The notes below the pieces were generated by a model, which saw nothing but the letters and a program-made list of their open reading frames with translations, did no database searches and was not told the origin of the DNA. Made by a program: the position numbers and the translations under genes. From Gramella sp. MT6 (GTDB lineage: Bacteria > Bacteroidota > Bacteroidia > Flavobacteriales > Flavobacteriaceae): 64,000 bases of DNA. Position 1 is the first letter of the stretch. Each line of letters opens with the position of its first letter. The stretch covers positions 1,769,001 to 1,833,000 of the forward strand of contig NZ_CP048410.1 of NCBI RefSeq assembly GCF_019357415.1, in the 5' to 3' direction. This document shows positions 55,310 through 64,000 of this stretch, in pieces.

Positions 55310-55352
55310 TCCGTTTTTAAAATAGACCTAATAATCAATAATTTGAGGAATA

Positions 55353-58352
55353 ATGCAGAATAAAGGACTGATTAAAGTTTTTGCAATTTTGTTTGGGCTG
55401 GTATGTCTTTATCAGCTTTCATTTACGTTTATAACAAATAATGTTGAGACTAATGCTGAGGAGTTTGCCGTTCAGGAAGTTGGTGAAGATGTAGAGAATT
55501 ACTCAGAACTACGTGACCAGGCTGAGGCCAGGTACCTGGATTCTATCGGTAATGATGAGGTATTTGCGGGAATTAGCTACAATGCCGCAAAAGACAAAGA
55601 GCTTAACAAAGGGCTTGACCTTAAAGGAGGTATCAATGTGATCCTTCAAATTTCCGTGAGAGATATCTTAAGCGGATTGGCGAATGATTCAAAAGATCCT
55701 GCTTTTAGAAAAGCGATCGCAGAAGCAGATGAAGCACAGACTGATAGTCAGGAGAACTATGTAGATCTATTCTTCGAAGCTTTCAACAATATCCCGAATG
55801 CAAAACTTGCATCTCCAGATATTTTTGCAAATAAAACATTAAGTGACGAGATCAACTTCAACATGAGCAATGAAGAAGTTGAGCCGATCATCAGAAAAAA
55901 GATCGACGAATCAATTACTTCAGCTTTCGAAGTATTGAGAAAACGTATCGATAAGTTTGGAGTAACCCAGCCAAACATTCAGCGTCTTGGAAATTCAGGA
56001 AGAATTCTTGTTGAATTACCAGGAGCAAAAGACATCAGCAGGGTTAAAAACCTTTTGCAGAGTACTGCTCAGTTAGAGTTCTGGCATGTTTACAAGAACA
56101 ACGAAATAGGAAATTTCCTTGTTCAGGCAAACAACAGGCTTGCTGAAATGAAGAGAACTCAGGAAGATGTTTCTGAAGAAACAGATACTACTGCTACTTC
56201 AGGTGATGATGAGATCGATGAGCTATTAGCAGATTCATCAGACAGTACTGAAGTTGAAACAGGAAACAATCCACTATTTGATCTTATCGTTTCTCCAGGA
56301 TTCCAGGGAGGACCAGTGATCGCAACTTTCAAAGTACAGGATACGGCGAAAGTGATGGACTATCTTCAAAATCCTCAAATTAGATCTTTACTTCCTAGCG
56401 ATATGCGTTATGCAAAATTTGTATGGGGAGTTGCAGATGAGGATACTCAAACAACAGGTCTTTATGCTTTAAAAGGGAATCGTAACATGGAGCCTCCATT
56501 GAGTGGTAGTGTTATTACCGATGCTCAGCAAACTTACGATCAATTAGGTCGTATTGCAGTAAGCATGCAGATGGATGGAACCGGAGCTAAGATCTGGGAA
56601 GATATGACTGGTAAAGCTTCTAACGAGCAGAGCCAGATCGCCATCGTTCTTGATAATATTGTTTATTCTGCACCAGGTGTTTCTACAGGACCAATTTCTG
56701 GAGGTAGAAGTGAGATCTCAGGAGACTTTACAATTACAGAAGGTCAGGATTTAGCGAACGTTCTACGTGCAGGTAAATTACCAGCTTCTGCAGATATTAT
56801 TCAGAGTGAGGTTGTAGGACCATCGCTTGGACAGGAAGCTATAGACAGCGGTATTAATTCATTTGGAATTGCTCTTATCCTTGTATTGGTTTGGATGATC
56901 CTTTATTATGGTAAGGCAGGTCTTTTTGCAGATGTTGCTCTTGTAGTAAATATCCTATTCATCTTTGGTATTCTTGCGGGACTTGGAGCTGTATTAACGC
57001 TTCCTGGTATTGCCGGTATCGTTTTAACTATTGGTATGTCTGTAGATGCTAACGTACTTATTTTTGAAAGGATCAAAGAAGAGCTTGCTAAAGGAAAACT
57101 ACAGCGCGACGCCATTAAAGATGGTTTTAATAATGCATTGTCGTCTATTCTTGATGCGAATATCACAACTGGTCTTACAGGTCTTATCTTATTCCTTCTT
57201 GGAACAGGTCCTATTAAAGGATTCGCAACTACCTTATTAATTGGTATTGCTACTTCTTTATTTACAGCTATTTTCATAACAAGACTGTTCATTGACGGAT
57301 ATGGTAAAAAAGGAAAATCCCTTGATTTCTCTACTTCTCTTACCAAGAACCTGTTCACTAACATGAACATAGACTTCCTTAAGAAGAGAAAAGTTGCATA
57401 TATAATTTCAGGATTATTTATTGTAATTAGTATTGGATCGTTAATTACACAGGGTCTGAACGAAGGTGTAGATTTTGTAGGAGGTAGAACATATACGGTA
57501 AGATTTGCCGATGATGTAAGCCCTACTGAAGTTCAGAATGACCTAGTCGCTACTTTTGGTAGTGCTGAAGCAAAAACTTTTGGTCCAAACAACCAGTTAA
57601 AAATCACCACAAAATATAAGGTGGACCAAGAAGGTGCTGAAGTGGATGAAGAAATTCAAAGATCACTTTTTGAAGCTCTAGGTGCTTACCTTCCGGCAGA
57701 TTTAACTTACGAAGAATTTACGGACGGAGCAGACGATAAACAGGTTGGTGTAATGAAATCAATGAAAGTTGGAGCTACCATCGCAGATGATATTAAGAAT
57801 GCTTCTTTCTGGGCTGTATTAGGTTCACTTATCGTAGTATTCCTTTATATCCTTCTACGTTTCCGTAAATGGCAATTTAGTTTAGGAGCGGTAACTGCTG
57901 TATTCCATGATGTTTTGGTGGTATTGGGTATTTTCTCATTACTATACAAAGTGATGCCATTCAATATGGAAATAGACCAGGCTTTCATCGCGGCGATCCT
58001 TACTGTAATTGGTTACTCGCTGAATGATACCGTGGTTGTATTTGACAGGATTAGAGAATACGTAAACGAGCATTCTAGCTGGGCTCTTAATAAGACAGTA
58101 AACTCAGCTCTTAATAGTACGATCAGTAGAACCTTGAACACCTCGCTTACTACTTTAGTAGTATTACTTGCTATCTTCATATTTGGAGGTGAAAGTATCA
58201 GAGGATTTATGTTCGCTCTTATAGTGGGTGTGATCGTAGGTACTTACTCTTCATTGTTCATTGCAACTCCGATAATGTTCGATAGCGTGAAGAAGAAGTC
58301 TTCTATCCAAAAGAAAGAAAAGCCTAAGACAGAAGAGGCTGCTACGGCGTAA
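55353..58352 (+). CDS. secDF: fused protein-export subunit SecD-SecF
   Basis: A 999-residue RND-like membrane protein that uses the proton gradient to assist SecYEG export. The N-terminal SecD half has an anchor helix, the large P1 periplasmic domain (LDLKGGINVILQISVRD, QLEFWHVYKN) and membrane motif GMSVDANVLIFERIKEEL. The SecF half (about 675-999) has FVGGRTYTVRF and GYSLNDTVVVFDRIREY. In E. coli these are separate proteins; fusion is usual in this phylum. An acidic Ser/Asp/Thr insert lies in P1 (about 270-305). It has its own promoter and terminator. Confidence 0.95.
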   Translation: MQNKGLIKVFAILFGLVCLYQLSFTFITNNVETNAEEFAVQEVGEDVENYSELRDQAEARYLDSIGNDEVFAGISYNAAKDKELNKGLDLKGGINVILQISVRDILSGLANDSKDPAFRKAIAEADEAQTDSQENYVDLFFEAFNNIPNAKLASPDIFANKTLSDEINFNMSNEEVEPIIRKKIDESITSAFEVLRKRIDKFGVTQPNIQRLGNSGRILVELPGAKDISRVKNLLQSTAQLEFWHVYKNNEIGNFLVQANNRLAEMKRTQEDVSEETDTTATSGDDEIDELLADSSDSTEVETGNNPLFDLIVSPGFQGGPVIATFKVQDTAKVMDYLQNPQIRSLLPSDMRYAKFVWGVADEDTQTTGLYALKGNRNMEPPLSGSVITDAQQTYDQLGRIAVSMQMDGTGAKIWEDMTGKASNEQSQIAIVLDNIVYSAPGVSTGPISGGRSEISGDFTITEGQDLANVLRAGKLPASADIIQSEVVGPSLGQEAIDSGINSFGIALILVLVWMILYYGKAGLFADVALVVNILFIFGILAGLGAVLTLPGIAGIVLTIGMSVDANVLIFERIKEELAKGKLQRDAIKDGFNNALSSILDANITTGLTGLILFLLGTGPIKGFATTLLIGIATSLFTAIFITRLFIDGYGKKGKSLDFSTSLTKNLFTNMNIDFLKKRKVAYIISGLFIVISIGSLITQGLNEGVDFVGGRTYTVRFADDVSPTEVQNDLVATFGSAEAKTFGPNNQLKITTKYKVDQEGAEVDEEIQRSLFEALGAYLPADLTYEEFTDGADDKQVGVMKSMKVGATIADDIKNASFWAVLGSLIVVFLYILLRFRKWQFSLGAVTAVFHDVLVVLGIFSLLYKVMPFNMEIDQAFIAAILTVIGYSLNDTVVVFDRIREYVNEHSSWALNKTVNSALNSTISRTLNTSLTTLVVLLAIFIFGGESIRGFMFALIVGVIVGTYSSLFIATPIMFDSVKKKSSIQKKEKPKTEEAATA

Positions 58353-58370
58353 GCTGTAGATATATAAAAC

Positions 58371-58408
58371 AAAAAAAAGGCTTTCCAAACTGGAAAGCCT
58401 TTTTTTTG
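58371..58408. terminator. bidirectional terminator between secDF and the DUF192 gene
   Basis: Bases 58376-58387 pair with 58391-58402 (12 bp, core GGCTTTCCA/TGGAAAGCC) around loop AAC, flanked by A-run and T-run, so both converging units can end here. Confidence 0.92.
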
Positions 58409-58442
58409 TTTTACGCTTATTCAGGAATTAAAAGATGAATTT

Positions 58443-58937
58443 TTAATCTCTTTTGAAGCTTATTTTATCGCCTTGCTCAACACCCCATTGATCTGAAAGT
58501 CCTCCATTGATCTCAAGGACAAATTGTGCAGGTCCTTCTGAAGGTAAGGAAGTTTCATCTCTTGGTGTAGCATTCTTCTGAATACTCACCAAAGTGCTGT
58601 CTGCAGCGTAATAAATAATATCTAAAGGTATGTAGGTGTTCTTCATATAAAAGCTTCTAACTCTCTCAGAATCGTAAATAAAAAGCATGCCTTGGTCATC
58701 TTCCATATTCTCTCGATACATAAGGCCTGTCTGATGTTCGTAATCAGATTCAGCCAGTTCTATATCCAGTTTTTTGAGCGTATCTCCCGAAGCTTTGATC
58801 ATGTATAATTCACCTTCCTTGGTGAAAGTGATAGGTTCGGTTTCTATAACCTCTTCCTTTTTATCCTCTTCGCAAGAAGTGAAAGAAAGGCTTATGAACA
58901 GACTAAGGCCTGCCAGACTTAAAATTCGTTTTTTCAT
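58443..58937 (-). CDS. DUF192 lipoprotein
   Basis: A 164-residue protein with lipobox FTSC (Cys22) and an acidic linker. The DUF192 domain spans about 55-160: ESDYEHQTGLMYRENMEDDQ, SFYMKNTYIPLDIIYYAAD, PAQFVLEINGGLSDQWGVE. Members are small periplasmic beta proteins of unknown function. Its start overlaps the lgt stop by four bases, so it is the last gene of the folE-cysS-yidD-lgt operon. Its lipid modification depends on the Lgt encoded just before it. Confidence 0.87.
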   Translation of the reverse strand: MKKRILSLAGLSLFISLSFTSCEEDKKEEVIETEPITFTKEGELYMIKASGDTLKKLDIELAESDYEHQTGLMYRENMEDDQGMLFIYDSERVRSFYMKNTYIPLDIIYYAADSTLVSIQKNATPRDETSLPSEGPAQFVLEINGGLSDQWGVEQGDKISFKRD

Positions 58938-59755
58938 ACTGTTTTTCTTTTAACAGGACGGTACATGAAGTATAGACCGGCGATAACAAAAGGAATACTT
59001 AGCCATTGGCCAGTATTTAGCAGCCAGTTAGCACGTTCACCTACCTGTGGTTCTTTAATAAATTCAATAAAGAATCTAACTGTCCAAAGTAATACAAGGA
59101 ACAGGCCAAATAAGTAACCTGTTTTAAACCGTTTTTCCGTTTTCCAGTACAGATACCATAAAATGATAAATATGACCAGGTAACAGGCCGATTCGTATAA
59201 TTGAGCAGGGTGTCTTGCGAAGTCCTCGCCTAATTTTTCGAATATAATACCGTAATCTGAATTTGTAGGTTTACCAATGATCTCTGAATTGATGAAATTT
59301 CCAATTCTAACGAATATAGCTCCACTCGCTACCGGGATCACGATCCTGTCCAAGATCCAAAGCACCGGTTTTTCAATGATCCTTTTTGAGTAAAGGTACA
59401 TGGCAATAATAATACCTATGGCGGCACCATGACTAGCAAGACCTCTAAAGCCGGTGAATTCAAATTCTGGTTCAAAGCGTACCGGAAGGAAAATTTCTAA
59501 AAGGTGATTTTGAAAATACTCCCAATCGTAAAAAATAACATGTCCAAGCCTGGCTCCAATCAAAGTAGCGAGTACCGTATATATAAATAAGGAATCTAAT
59601 TTTTCGACAGAAATATTTTCCCTTGTATAAATAGCCTTCATGATATACCAGCCCAGGGTGAAGGCGATTAAAAACATTAAGCTGTAATAGTGAAGAGTGA
59701 AAAATCCTAGATCTAATCCTTCAGAGGGATTCCAGCGAATGGCATTAAGCAGCAT
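58934..59755 (-). CDS. lgt: prolipoprotein diacylglyceryl transferase
   Basis: A 273-residue inner-membrane enzyme with about seven helices that attaches diacylglycerol to the lipobox cysteine of preprolipoproteins. Recognisable parts are LGHVIFYDWEYF, GLASHGAAIGII (essential His) and the Lgt signature VRIGNFINSEIIG. HPAQLYES follows. Several lipoproteins in this window (GldB, SusD, DacB, DUF192, amidase) would be substrates. It is 45 bases downstream of yidD and overlaps the DUF192 gene by four bases. Confidence 0.95.
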   Translation of the reverse strand: MLLNAIRWNPSEGLDLGFFTLHYYSLMFLIAFTLGWYIMKAIYTRENISVEKLDSLFIYTVLATLIGARLGHVIFYDWEYFQNHLLEIFLPVRFEPEFEFTGFRGLASHGAAIGIIIAMYLYSKRIIEKPVLWILDRIVIPVASGAIFVRIGNFINSEIIGKPTNSDYGIIFEKLGEDFARHPAQLYESACYLVIFIILWYLYWKTEKRFKTGYLFGLFLVLLWTVRFFIEFIKEPQVGERANWLLNTGQWLSIPFVIAGLYFMYRPVKRKTV

Positions 59756-59800
59756 ACTAATATTTTTGATTAGGCGTAAATATACATATTTGCCTTTTCT

Positions 59801-60049
59801 TTAGCTCGTTTTGCTCCTGGATTTTCCGGGAACGGGATCGTAGCCGGATCCTCCCCAGGGGTGGCATCTGCCTATGCGTTTTAGTCCCAGCCAGAAGCCT
59901 TTAATTGGTCCGTGTAATTCTATGGCTTCCAGCATGTAACTGGAGCAAGTGGGTTGGTATCTACAGGAAGCAGGAGTAAGCGGAGAAATAAATTTCTTGT
60001 AGAACTGAACAATTGCGGTCAATATTTTACTTAACCATCGGTTCAGCAT
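59801..60049 (-). CDS. yidD: membrane protein insertion efficiency factor YidD
   Basis: A small 82-residue basic protein with the family signature [16 protein letters not shown] and [17 protein letters not shown], preceded by an amphipathic helix ([12 protein letters not shown]). It assists YidC-dependent insertion of inner-membrane proteins. In many bacteria it lies near rnpA-yidC-oriC; here it sits in a different operon, 8 bases after cysS and before lgt. Function is inferred from the family. Confidence 0.93.
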   Translation of the reverse strand: MLNRWLSKILTAIVQFYKKFISPLTPASCRYQPTCSSYMLEAIELHGPIKGFWLGLKRIGRCHPWGGSGYDPVPGKSRSKTS

Positions 60050-60057
60050 AATAAAAT

Positions 60058-61542
60058 CTATTTTACAGAGAAGGATGTGCCTTCTTTCCCGTCCTTTAGT
60101 TGTATACCTATCTCCTCTAATTGATCCCTAATCTGGTCGCTTAAAGCAAAATTCTTATTGCTTCTGGCTTCAGCTCTTAACTTGATCAATAATTCAATAG
60201 TTCCTGTTAGCTTTTCCTGTCCATTTTCATTTTCTGATACACCGTCCAATAATCCAAGGATATCAAACATGAAATTGCTCATAGTAGATTTTAATTCACC
60301 CCTGTCTGCTTCGGTAATTGTAACAGAACCATCTTTAATACTATTGATGGTTTTAACGGCATCAAAAAGTTTAGCTATGACAATAGGACTATTAAAGTCA
60401 TCATTCATGGCGTCGTAGCATGACTGTTTCCATCCTGCGAGATCAAAACTGGTGTTATCTGAAACAGGAAGATCTTCAACCGAATAATAAGCCTCCATAA
60501 GTCGGTTAAAGCCTTTTTCGCTTCCAAGTAAGGCTTCGCTTGAAAAATCTAGTATGCTTCGGTAATGTGCTTGCAGGATAAAGAATCTCACAACGTTTGG
60601 CGAAAATGCTTTGGTTAGCACATCATTATTTCCGGTGAATATCTGTTCAGGAAGAATGAAATTACCTGTACTTTTTGCCATTTTCTTACCGTTTAAAGTA
60701 AGCATATTGGCGTGCAGCCAGTAATTAACAGGAGACTTTCCGGTAGCCGCTTCTCCCTGAGCTATTTCACATTCATGGTGTGGGAACTTAAGGTCCATTC
60801 CGCCGCCATGAATATCAAATTCTTCTCCCAGGTATTTTGTGCTCATTACGGTACATTCAAGATGCCAGCCGGGGAATCCGTCGCTCCATGGAGAAGGCCA
60901 TCTCATGATATGCTGCGGCTCTGCTTTTTTCCAGAGTGCAAAATCCTGTGGATTTTTCTTATCGCTTTGTGCCTGCAGTTCTCTCGTGTTCGCGATCATA
61001 TCTTCGATCGCTCTACCACTTAATCTACCGTAAGAATGCTCTTTATTGAACTTTAAAACATCAAAATAGACTGATCCATTCGCTTCATAAGCAAAACCAT
61101 TTTCAAGGATGGTCTTGATGATCTCTATCTGTTCAACTATATGCCCGGTAGCAGTAGGTTCGATGCTTGGAGGTAGATTGTTGAATTTCTGTAAAATATT
61201 ATGGAAATCAACCGTATATTTTTGAACAACTTCCATGGGCTCGATCTGTTCGATCCTGGCTTTTTTAGAAATTCTGTCCTCTCCGCTGTCGGCATCATTT
61301 TCCAGGTGCCCGGCATCGGTTATATTTCTAACATAACGCACTTTATATCCAAGATGCTTAAGGTATCTAAATACCAGATCAAATGATATAAAAGTTCGGC
61401 AATTACCTAAATGTACATTGCTGTATACGGTAGGTCCGCAAACGTACATCCCTACATTTCCTTCGTTGATCGGGGTGAAAACTTCTTTTTCACCGCTCAT
61501 GGAATTATAAAGTATCAGGCTTTGTTCCTGGTAAAGCGCCAT
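60058..61542 (-). CDS. cysS: cysteinyl-tRNA synthetase
   Basis: A 494-residue class I synthetase charging tRNA-Cys. HIGH-type motif HLGN in [16 protein letters not shown], zinc ligands in [20 protein letters not shown] and [10 protein letters not shown], and KMSKS-type KKMAKSTGN are all visible. The C-terminal anticodon-binding region ends [17 protein letters not shown]. Length is somewhat above the E. coli enzyme (461). It follows folE by 22 bases on the same strand. Confidence 0.96.
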   Translation of the reverse strand: MALYQEQSLILYNSMSGEKEVFTPINEGNVGMYVCGPTVYSNVHLGNCRTFISFDLVFRYLKHLGYKVRYVRNITDAGHLENDADSGEDRISKKARIEQIEPMEVVQKYTVDFHNILQKFNNLPPSIEPTATGHIVEQIEIIKTILENGFAYEANGSVYFDVLKFNKEHSYGRLSGRAIEDMIANTRELQAQSDKKNPQDFALWKKAEPQHIMRWPSPWSDGFPGWHLECTVMSTKYLGEEFDIHGGGMDLKFPHHECEIAQGEAATGKSPVNYWLHANMLTLNGKKMAKSTGNFILPEQIFTGNNDVLTKAFSPNVVRFFILQAHYRSILDFSSEALLGSEKGFNRLMEAYYSVEDLPVSDNTSFDLAGWKQSCYDAMNDDFNSPIVIAKLFDAVKTINSIKDGSVTITEADRGELKSTMSNFMFDILGLLDGVSENENGQEKLTGTIELLIKLRAEARSNKNFALSDQIRDQLEEIGIQLKDGKEGTSFSVK

Positions 61543-61564
61543 GTAATAAGTTGTTTATGATTTA

Positions 61565-62242
61565 TTAGAACGATGTGTCTAATTTAATATAATCCAGAAA
61601 TTCTCTTCTAACTTCTTTCTTTTTGAAAGCTCCGCCAAATTCACTGGTAACGGTGCTGCTTTCGATATCGCGAATTCCTCTACTGTTAACGCAAAGGTGT
61701 TTTGCGTCAATGACACAGGCAACATCGAGAGTTCCCAGAACGTTTTGAAGTTCATGAACAATTTGCATGGTCATTCTTTCCTGAACCTGTGGTCTTTTTG
61801 CGAAGTAATCCACGATACGGTTCATTTTTGAAAGACCTACTACCGTCCCATTTGAAATATAGGCGACATGAGCTCTTCCCACGATAGGCAATAAGTGGTG
61901 CTCGCAGGTAGAATATACAGTGATGTTCTTTTCTACCAGCATTTCGCCATATTTATATTTGTTCTCAAAAGTAGAAGCTTTCGGCTTTCTTTTAGGATGA
62001 AGTCCTGCGAAGATCTCATTCACGAACATCTTGGCAACTCTTAAGGGAGTTCCTTTTAAACTGTCATCAGTAAGATCAAGACCCAGGGTGTCTAGAATGT
62101 TTTTCACATCCTCTTTTATAAGATCAACCTTCTCCTGATCAGTTTTTTCAAAAGCATCCTCTCTTAGAGGAGTATTTGCACTACTGCTCGCATGGGCATC
62201 GCCCATCTCTTCAATTTCGTTCAATATTTTGTCTATTTTCAT
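61565..62242 (-). CDS. folE: GTP cyclohydrolase I
   Basis: A 225-residue enzyme that opens GTP to give 7,8-dihydroneopterin triphosphate, the first step to tetrahydrofolate. Zinc site residues are in YSTCEHHLLPIVGRAHVAY and DAKHLCVNSRGI. The substrate loop is VGLSKMNRIVDYFAKRPQVQERMT. The N-terminal 35 residues are polar and variable. ATG at 62242 is preferred to an in-frame TTG four codons upstream. It heads the folE-cysS-yidD-lgt-DUF192 operon. Confidence 0.95.
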   Translation of the reverse strand: MKIDKILNEIEEMGDAHASSSANTPLREDAFEKTDQEKVDLIKEDVKNILDTLGLDLTDDSLKGTPLRVAKMFVNEIFAGLHPKRKPKASTFENKYKYGEMLVEKNITVYSTCEHHLLPIVGRAHVAYISNGTVVGLSKMNRIVDYFAKRPQVQERMTMQIVHELQNVLGTLDVACVIDAKHLCVNSRGIRDIESSTVTSEFGGAFKKKEVRREFLDYIKLDTSF

Positions 62243-62283
62243 GCTTTTTTGCAATAATAGTCGGTTAAAACCGTATTGGCTTG

Positions 62284-62291
62284 CAAAGATA
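62284..62291 (-). promoter_or_regulatory. candidate -7 element of the folE operon
   Basis: On the minus strand this reads TATCTTTG, a consensus -7 box; the leader would be about 36 bases. The nearest TTG upstream is 26 bases away, longer than usual. Confidence 0.5.
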
Positions 62292-62375
62292 CATATTTAT
62301 AAGCTTTTAGCAGTATTCAAAAATCAATAAGCCTGAAGACATTGTCTGCTTTATATTTTATATTTTGCGTTGGTT

Positions 62376-64000
62376 ATGGTGATGACGGGAATGAGAACCA
62401 CTTTTAAGATTATATTGATTCTGTTATTCGGGCTTTTAACCAGTTATTCGGTGAGTGCTCAAGGTTCTCTGTGTTCAGATATCGAGCCTTTTTGTGCCGG
62501 TGATCAACGATTGACTTTTCCTAACTCTAATGAGACCAATAGTACTCAGATAAATGGAGAGTTGGGGCCAGATTACGGCTGCCTGCTAAAACAACCTTAT
62601 CCTGCCTGGTTCTTTCTGCAAATTGAAGATCCTGGGAACCTAAATTTCAGAATTTCTCAATCTGAAAACCGAGATGGTTCCGGAGCGCCTCTGGATGTAG
62701 ACTTTGTTGTATGGGGTCCCTTTGAGCGTGGGGATGATTATTGTGACGGCAACTCTCTAAATGCGGATAAAATTGTTGATTGTAGTTACCTGGACGATGC
62801 GACCGAGAATATGAGTATTCCCAATGCTCAGACCAATGAGATCTATGTCGTTGTAATTACAAATTTCCGAACCTTACCGGGTTATATCAGTCTCGAGCAA
62901 ACCAGTAGTCAGGGTTCCACAGATTGCTCTATTCTAGATCTGGATCTGGGCGACCAGGTTTCCGTTTGTGATGATAACGAGTATACTATCGATGGTACTA
63001 CTGAGGAAGCCAGTAAATATGAGTGGTTTGTTTTTAATGAAACAACATCCCAGTATGATCTAATTCCGGGTGAGGATGGCTCAACTCTTACGGTTAATAC
63101 TTCCGGAAATTATAAACTTATAGTTACCGACGAAATTGAAAATAAGACCGAAGAAGATGATGTAACGGTTACTTTTTATGATAGTCCTGCAATTGGTGAG
63201 GTTTCTAATTTTCCTGTTTGTACAGAAGATGCTGAATTTGTTGATCTTAATGAAATTTCAACCGACCTGCTAGCTCCCAACGATAACAGCGAAATGAATT
63301 ATGAAGTTTTCTTTTATGCTTCACAGGAAGATGTCGATGCCGGAAGTAGAATTCCTGATGCTTCAGCTTTTCCATTTGAAGAGGGGAAAATAATTTATGC
63401 TGAAGTAATAGACACAGAAAGTGGTTGTAGATCTGAAGCAGTGAACTTTGAGCTAAAGACCTTTGATTTTCCTGAATTTGAACTTTCTGAAAACACTATA
63501 TTTTGTGTGGATGGTAATATGAATGTTCAAAACCCGGTTAGCCTGGGGGAAGATCTGGGTGATGGTTATTTTTATGAATGGAGAGATGGAGTGGAGATAA
63601 TTAGCACAAATGCAATTATAGAACTTAACGAGTTACCTTCGAATCCTCAGGTCAGTGTAACTATTTCCAATCCCGAATCGGGTTGTGAATTAGAATTTGT
63701 CACTAATGTTGCTGCTGTCACTGGGCCTGAGACCGTTCAGGTGGATATATCTGGATCAGATTTTGGAGATGGTTATAATGTGGAAGCAAGTACAGATGAT
63801 TTTACAGGCAAGGAATTTGCAATTTTGGTGTATAGGCTTGATAATGGCTCCTGGCAGGATAGTAATGTATTTAATGGAGTTACTCCTGGTAGCCATACGG
63901 TAAGTGTTAGAGATCTTAACGGTTGCGGAGCGGCAACCAGCGAAAGTTTTTTCCTTGTTGGTTATCCGCGGTTTTTCACACCAAATTCAGATGGATATAA
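62376..64000 (+). CDS. large secreted protein with a type IX secretion (type B) sorting domain, partial
   Basis: The reading frame is open from ATG at 62376 to the window edge (541 codons). A signal peptide (TFKIILILLFGLLTSYSVSAQ-like, ending near residue 29) is followed by a Cys-containing domain (SLCSDIEPFCAGDQRLTF) and several Ig-like or PKD-like beta repeats with paired cysteines (VSVCDDNEYTIDG, FPVCTEDAEFVDL, NTIFCVDGNMNV). The last residues visible, YPRFFTPNSDGYN, are the start of the T9SS type B sorting domain (CHU_C type). Probably surface-exposed or adhesive, and linked to the gliding machinery. Starts at 62382 or 62391 are also possible. Confidence 0.85.
   Translation, partial: MVMTGMRTTFKIILILLFGLLTSYSVSAQGSLCSDIEPFCAGDQRLTFPNSNETNSTQINGELGPDYGCLLKQPYPAWFFLQIEDPGNLNFRISQSENRDGSGAPLDVDFVVWGPFERGDDYCDGNSLNADKIVDCSYLDDATENMSIPNAQTNEIYVVVITNFRTLPGYISLEQTSSQGSTDCSILDLDLGDQVSVCDDNEYTIDGTTEEASKYEWFVFNETTSQYDLIPGEDGSTLTVNTSGNYKLIVTDEIENKTEEDDVTVTFYDSPAIGEVSNFPVCTEDAEFVDLNEISTDLLAPNDNSEMNYEVFFYASQEDVDAGSRIPDASAFPFEEGKIIYAEVIDTESGCRSEAVNFELKTFDFPEFELSENTIFCVDGNMNVQNPVSLGEDLGDGYFYEWRDGVEIISTNAIIELNELPSNPQVSVTISNPESGCELEFVTNVAAVTGPETVQVDISGSDFGDGYNVEASTDDFTGKEFAILVYRLDNGSWQDSNVFNGVTPGSHTVSVRDLNGCGAATSESFFLVGYPRFFTPNSDGY

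Overview
ORGANISM. The window comes from an AT-rich member of the Bacteroidota, most likely a marine Flavobacteriaceae species close to Gramella/Christiangramia. Supporting signs are the gliding-motility genes gldB-gldC, a protein with the start of a type IX secretion (type B) sorting domain, a SusC/SusD pair, a fused SecDF, FtsZ with a long C-terminal extension, many start codons without Shine-Dalgarno sequences, and several promoters of the Bacteroidota type (TTG, about 15-21 bases, TAnnTTTG). The genus is inferred from overall likeness. I found no rRNA, tRNA, CRISPR array, insertion sequence, integrase or phage gene, and no gene-free stretch over 300 bases.

LAYOUT. 1-9.4 kb: a partial SDR gene, small membrane proteins, MarC, argS, ffh-folD, and a minus-strand group (rluF, a VOC protein, an AI-2E-family permease, a DUF1232 protein). 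9.4-12 kb: an ECF sigma factor, a putative membrane anti-sigma partner and an outer-membrane barrel protein, behind an ECF-type promoter. 12-19 kb: dnaG, an atypical LuxR-type regulator, nadE, gldB-gldC plus a small CxxC protein, engB and an alpha/beta hydrolase. 19-34.6 kb: a complete division and cell wall (dcw) cluster, mraZ-rsmH-ftsL-ftsI-murE-mraY-murD-ftsW-murG-murC-ftsQ-ftsA-ftsZ, headed by a candidate MraZ operator of 10-bp-spaced repeats and closed by a bidirectional terminator. 34.7-41 kb: small membrane and lipoprotein genes, a HerA-like ATPase and three peptidoglycan-related hydrolases (class A beta-lactamase fold, LD-carboxypeptidase, DacB). 41-48 kb: susC-susD, a lipoprotein amidase, an M14 carboxypeptidase and queE. 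48-58 kb: a DUF2911 protein, asnB, gyrB, an outer-membrane protein, mdh and secDF. 58-62 kb: a minus-strand operon folE-cysS-yidD-lgt-DUF192. 62.4-64 kb: a large secreted protein cut by the window edge.

HOW THE GENES FIT TOGETHER. Most of the window is conserved housekeeping sequence. Envelope biogenesis dominates: precursor synthesis (Mur enzymes, MraY), septation (Fts proteins), remodelling (DacB, LdcA, amidase), lipoprotein maturation (Lgt), membrane insertion and export (Ffh, SecDF, YidD) and gliding (GldBC). Convergent genes either share strong hairpin terminators or have abutting or overlapping ends.

NOVELTY. I see no obviously new multi-gene system. The points most worth checking are the repeat array before mraZ, a primase whose zinc-finger fold has lost all four metal ligands, a response regulator with Glu in place of the phospho-Asp, a possible leaderless queE mRNA, a hairpin in the dnaG leader, and the SusCD/amidase/peptidase neighbourhood.
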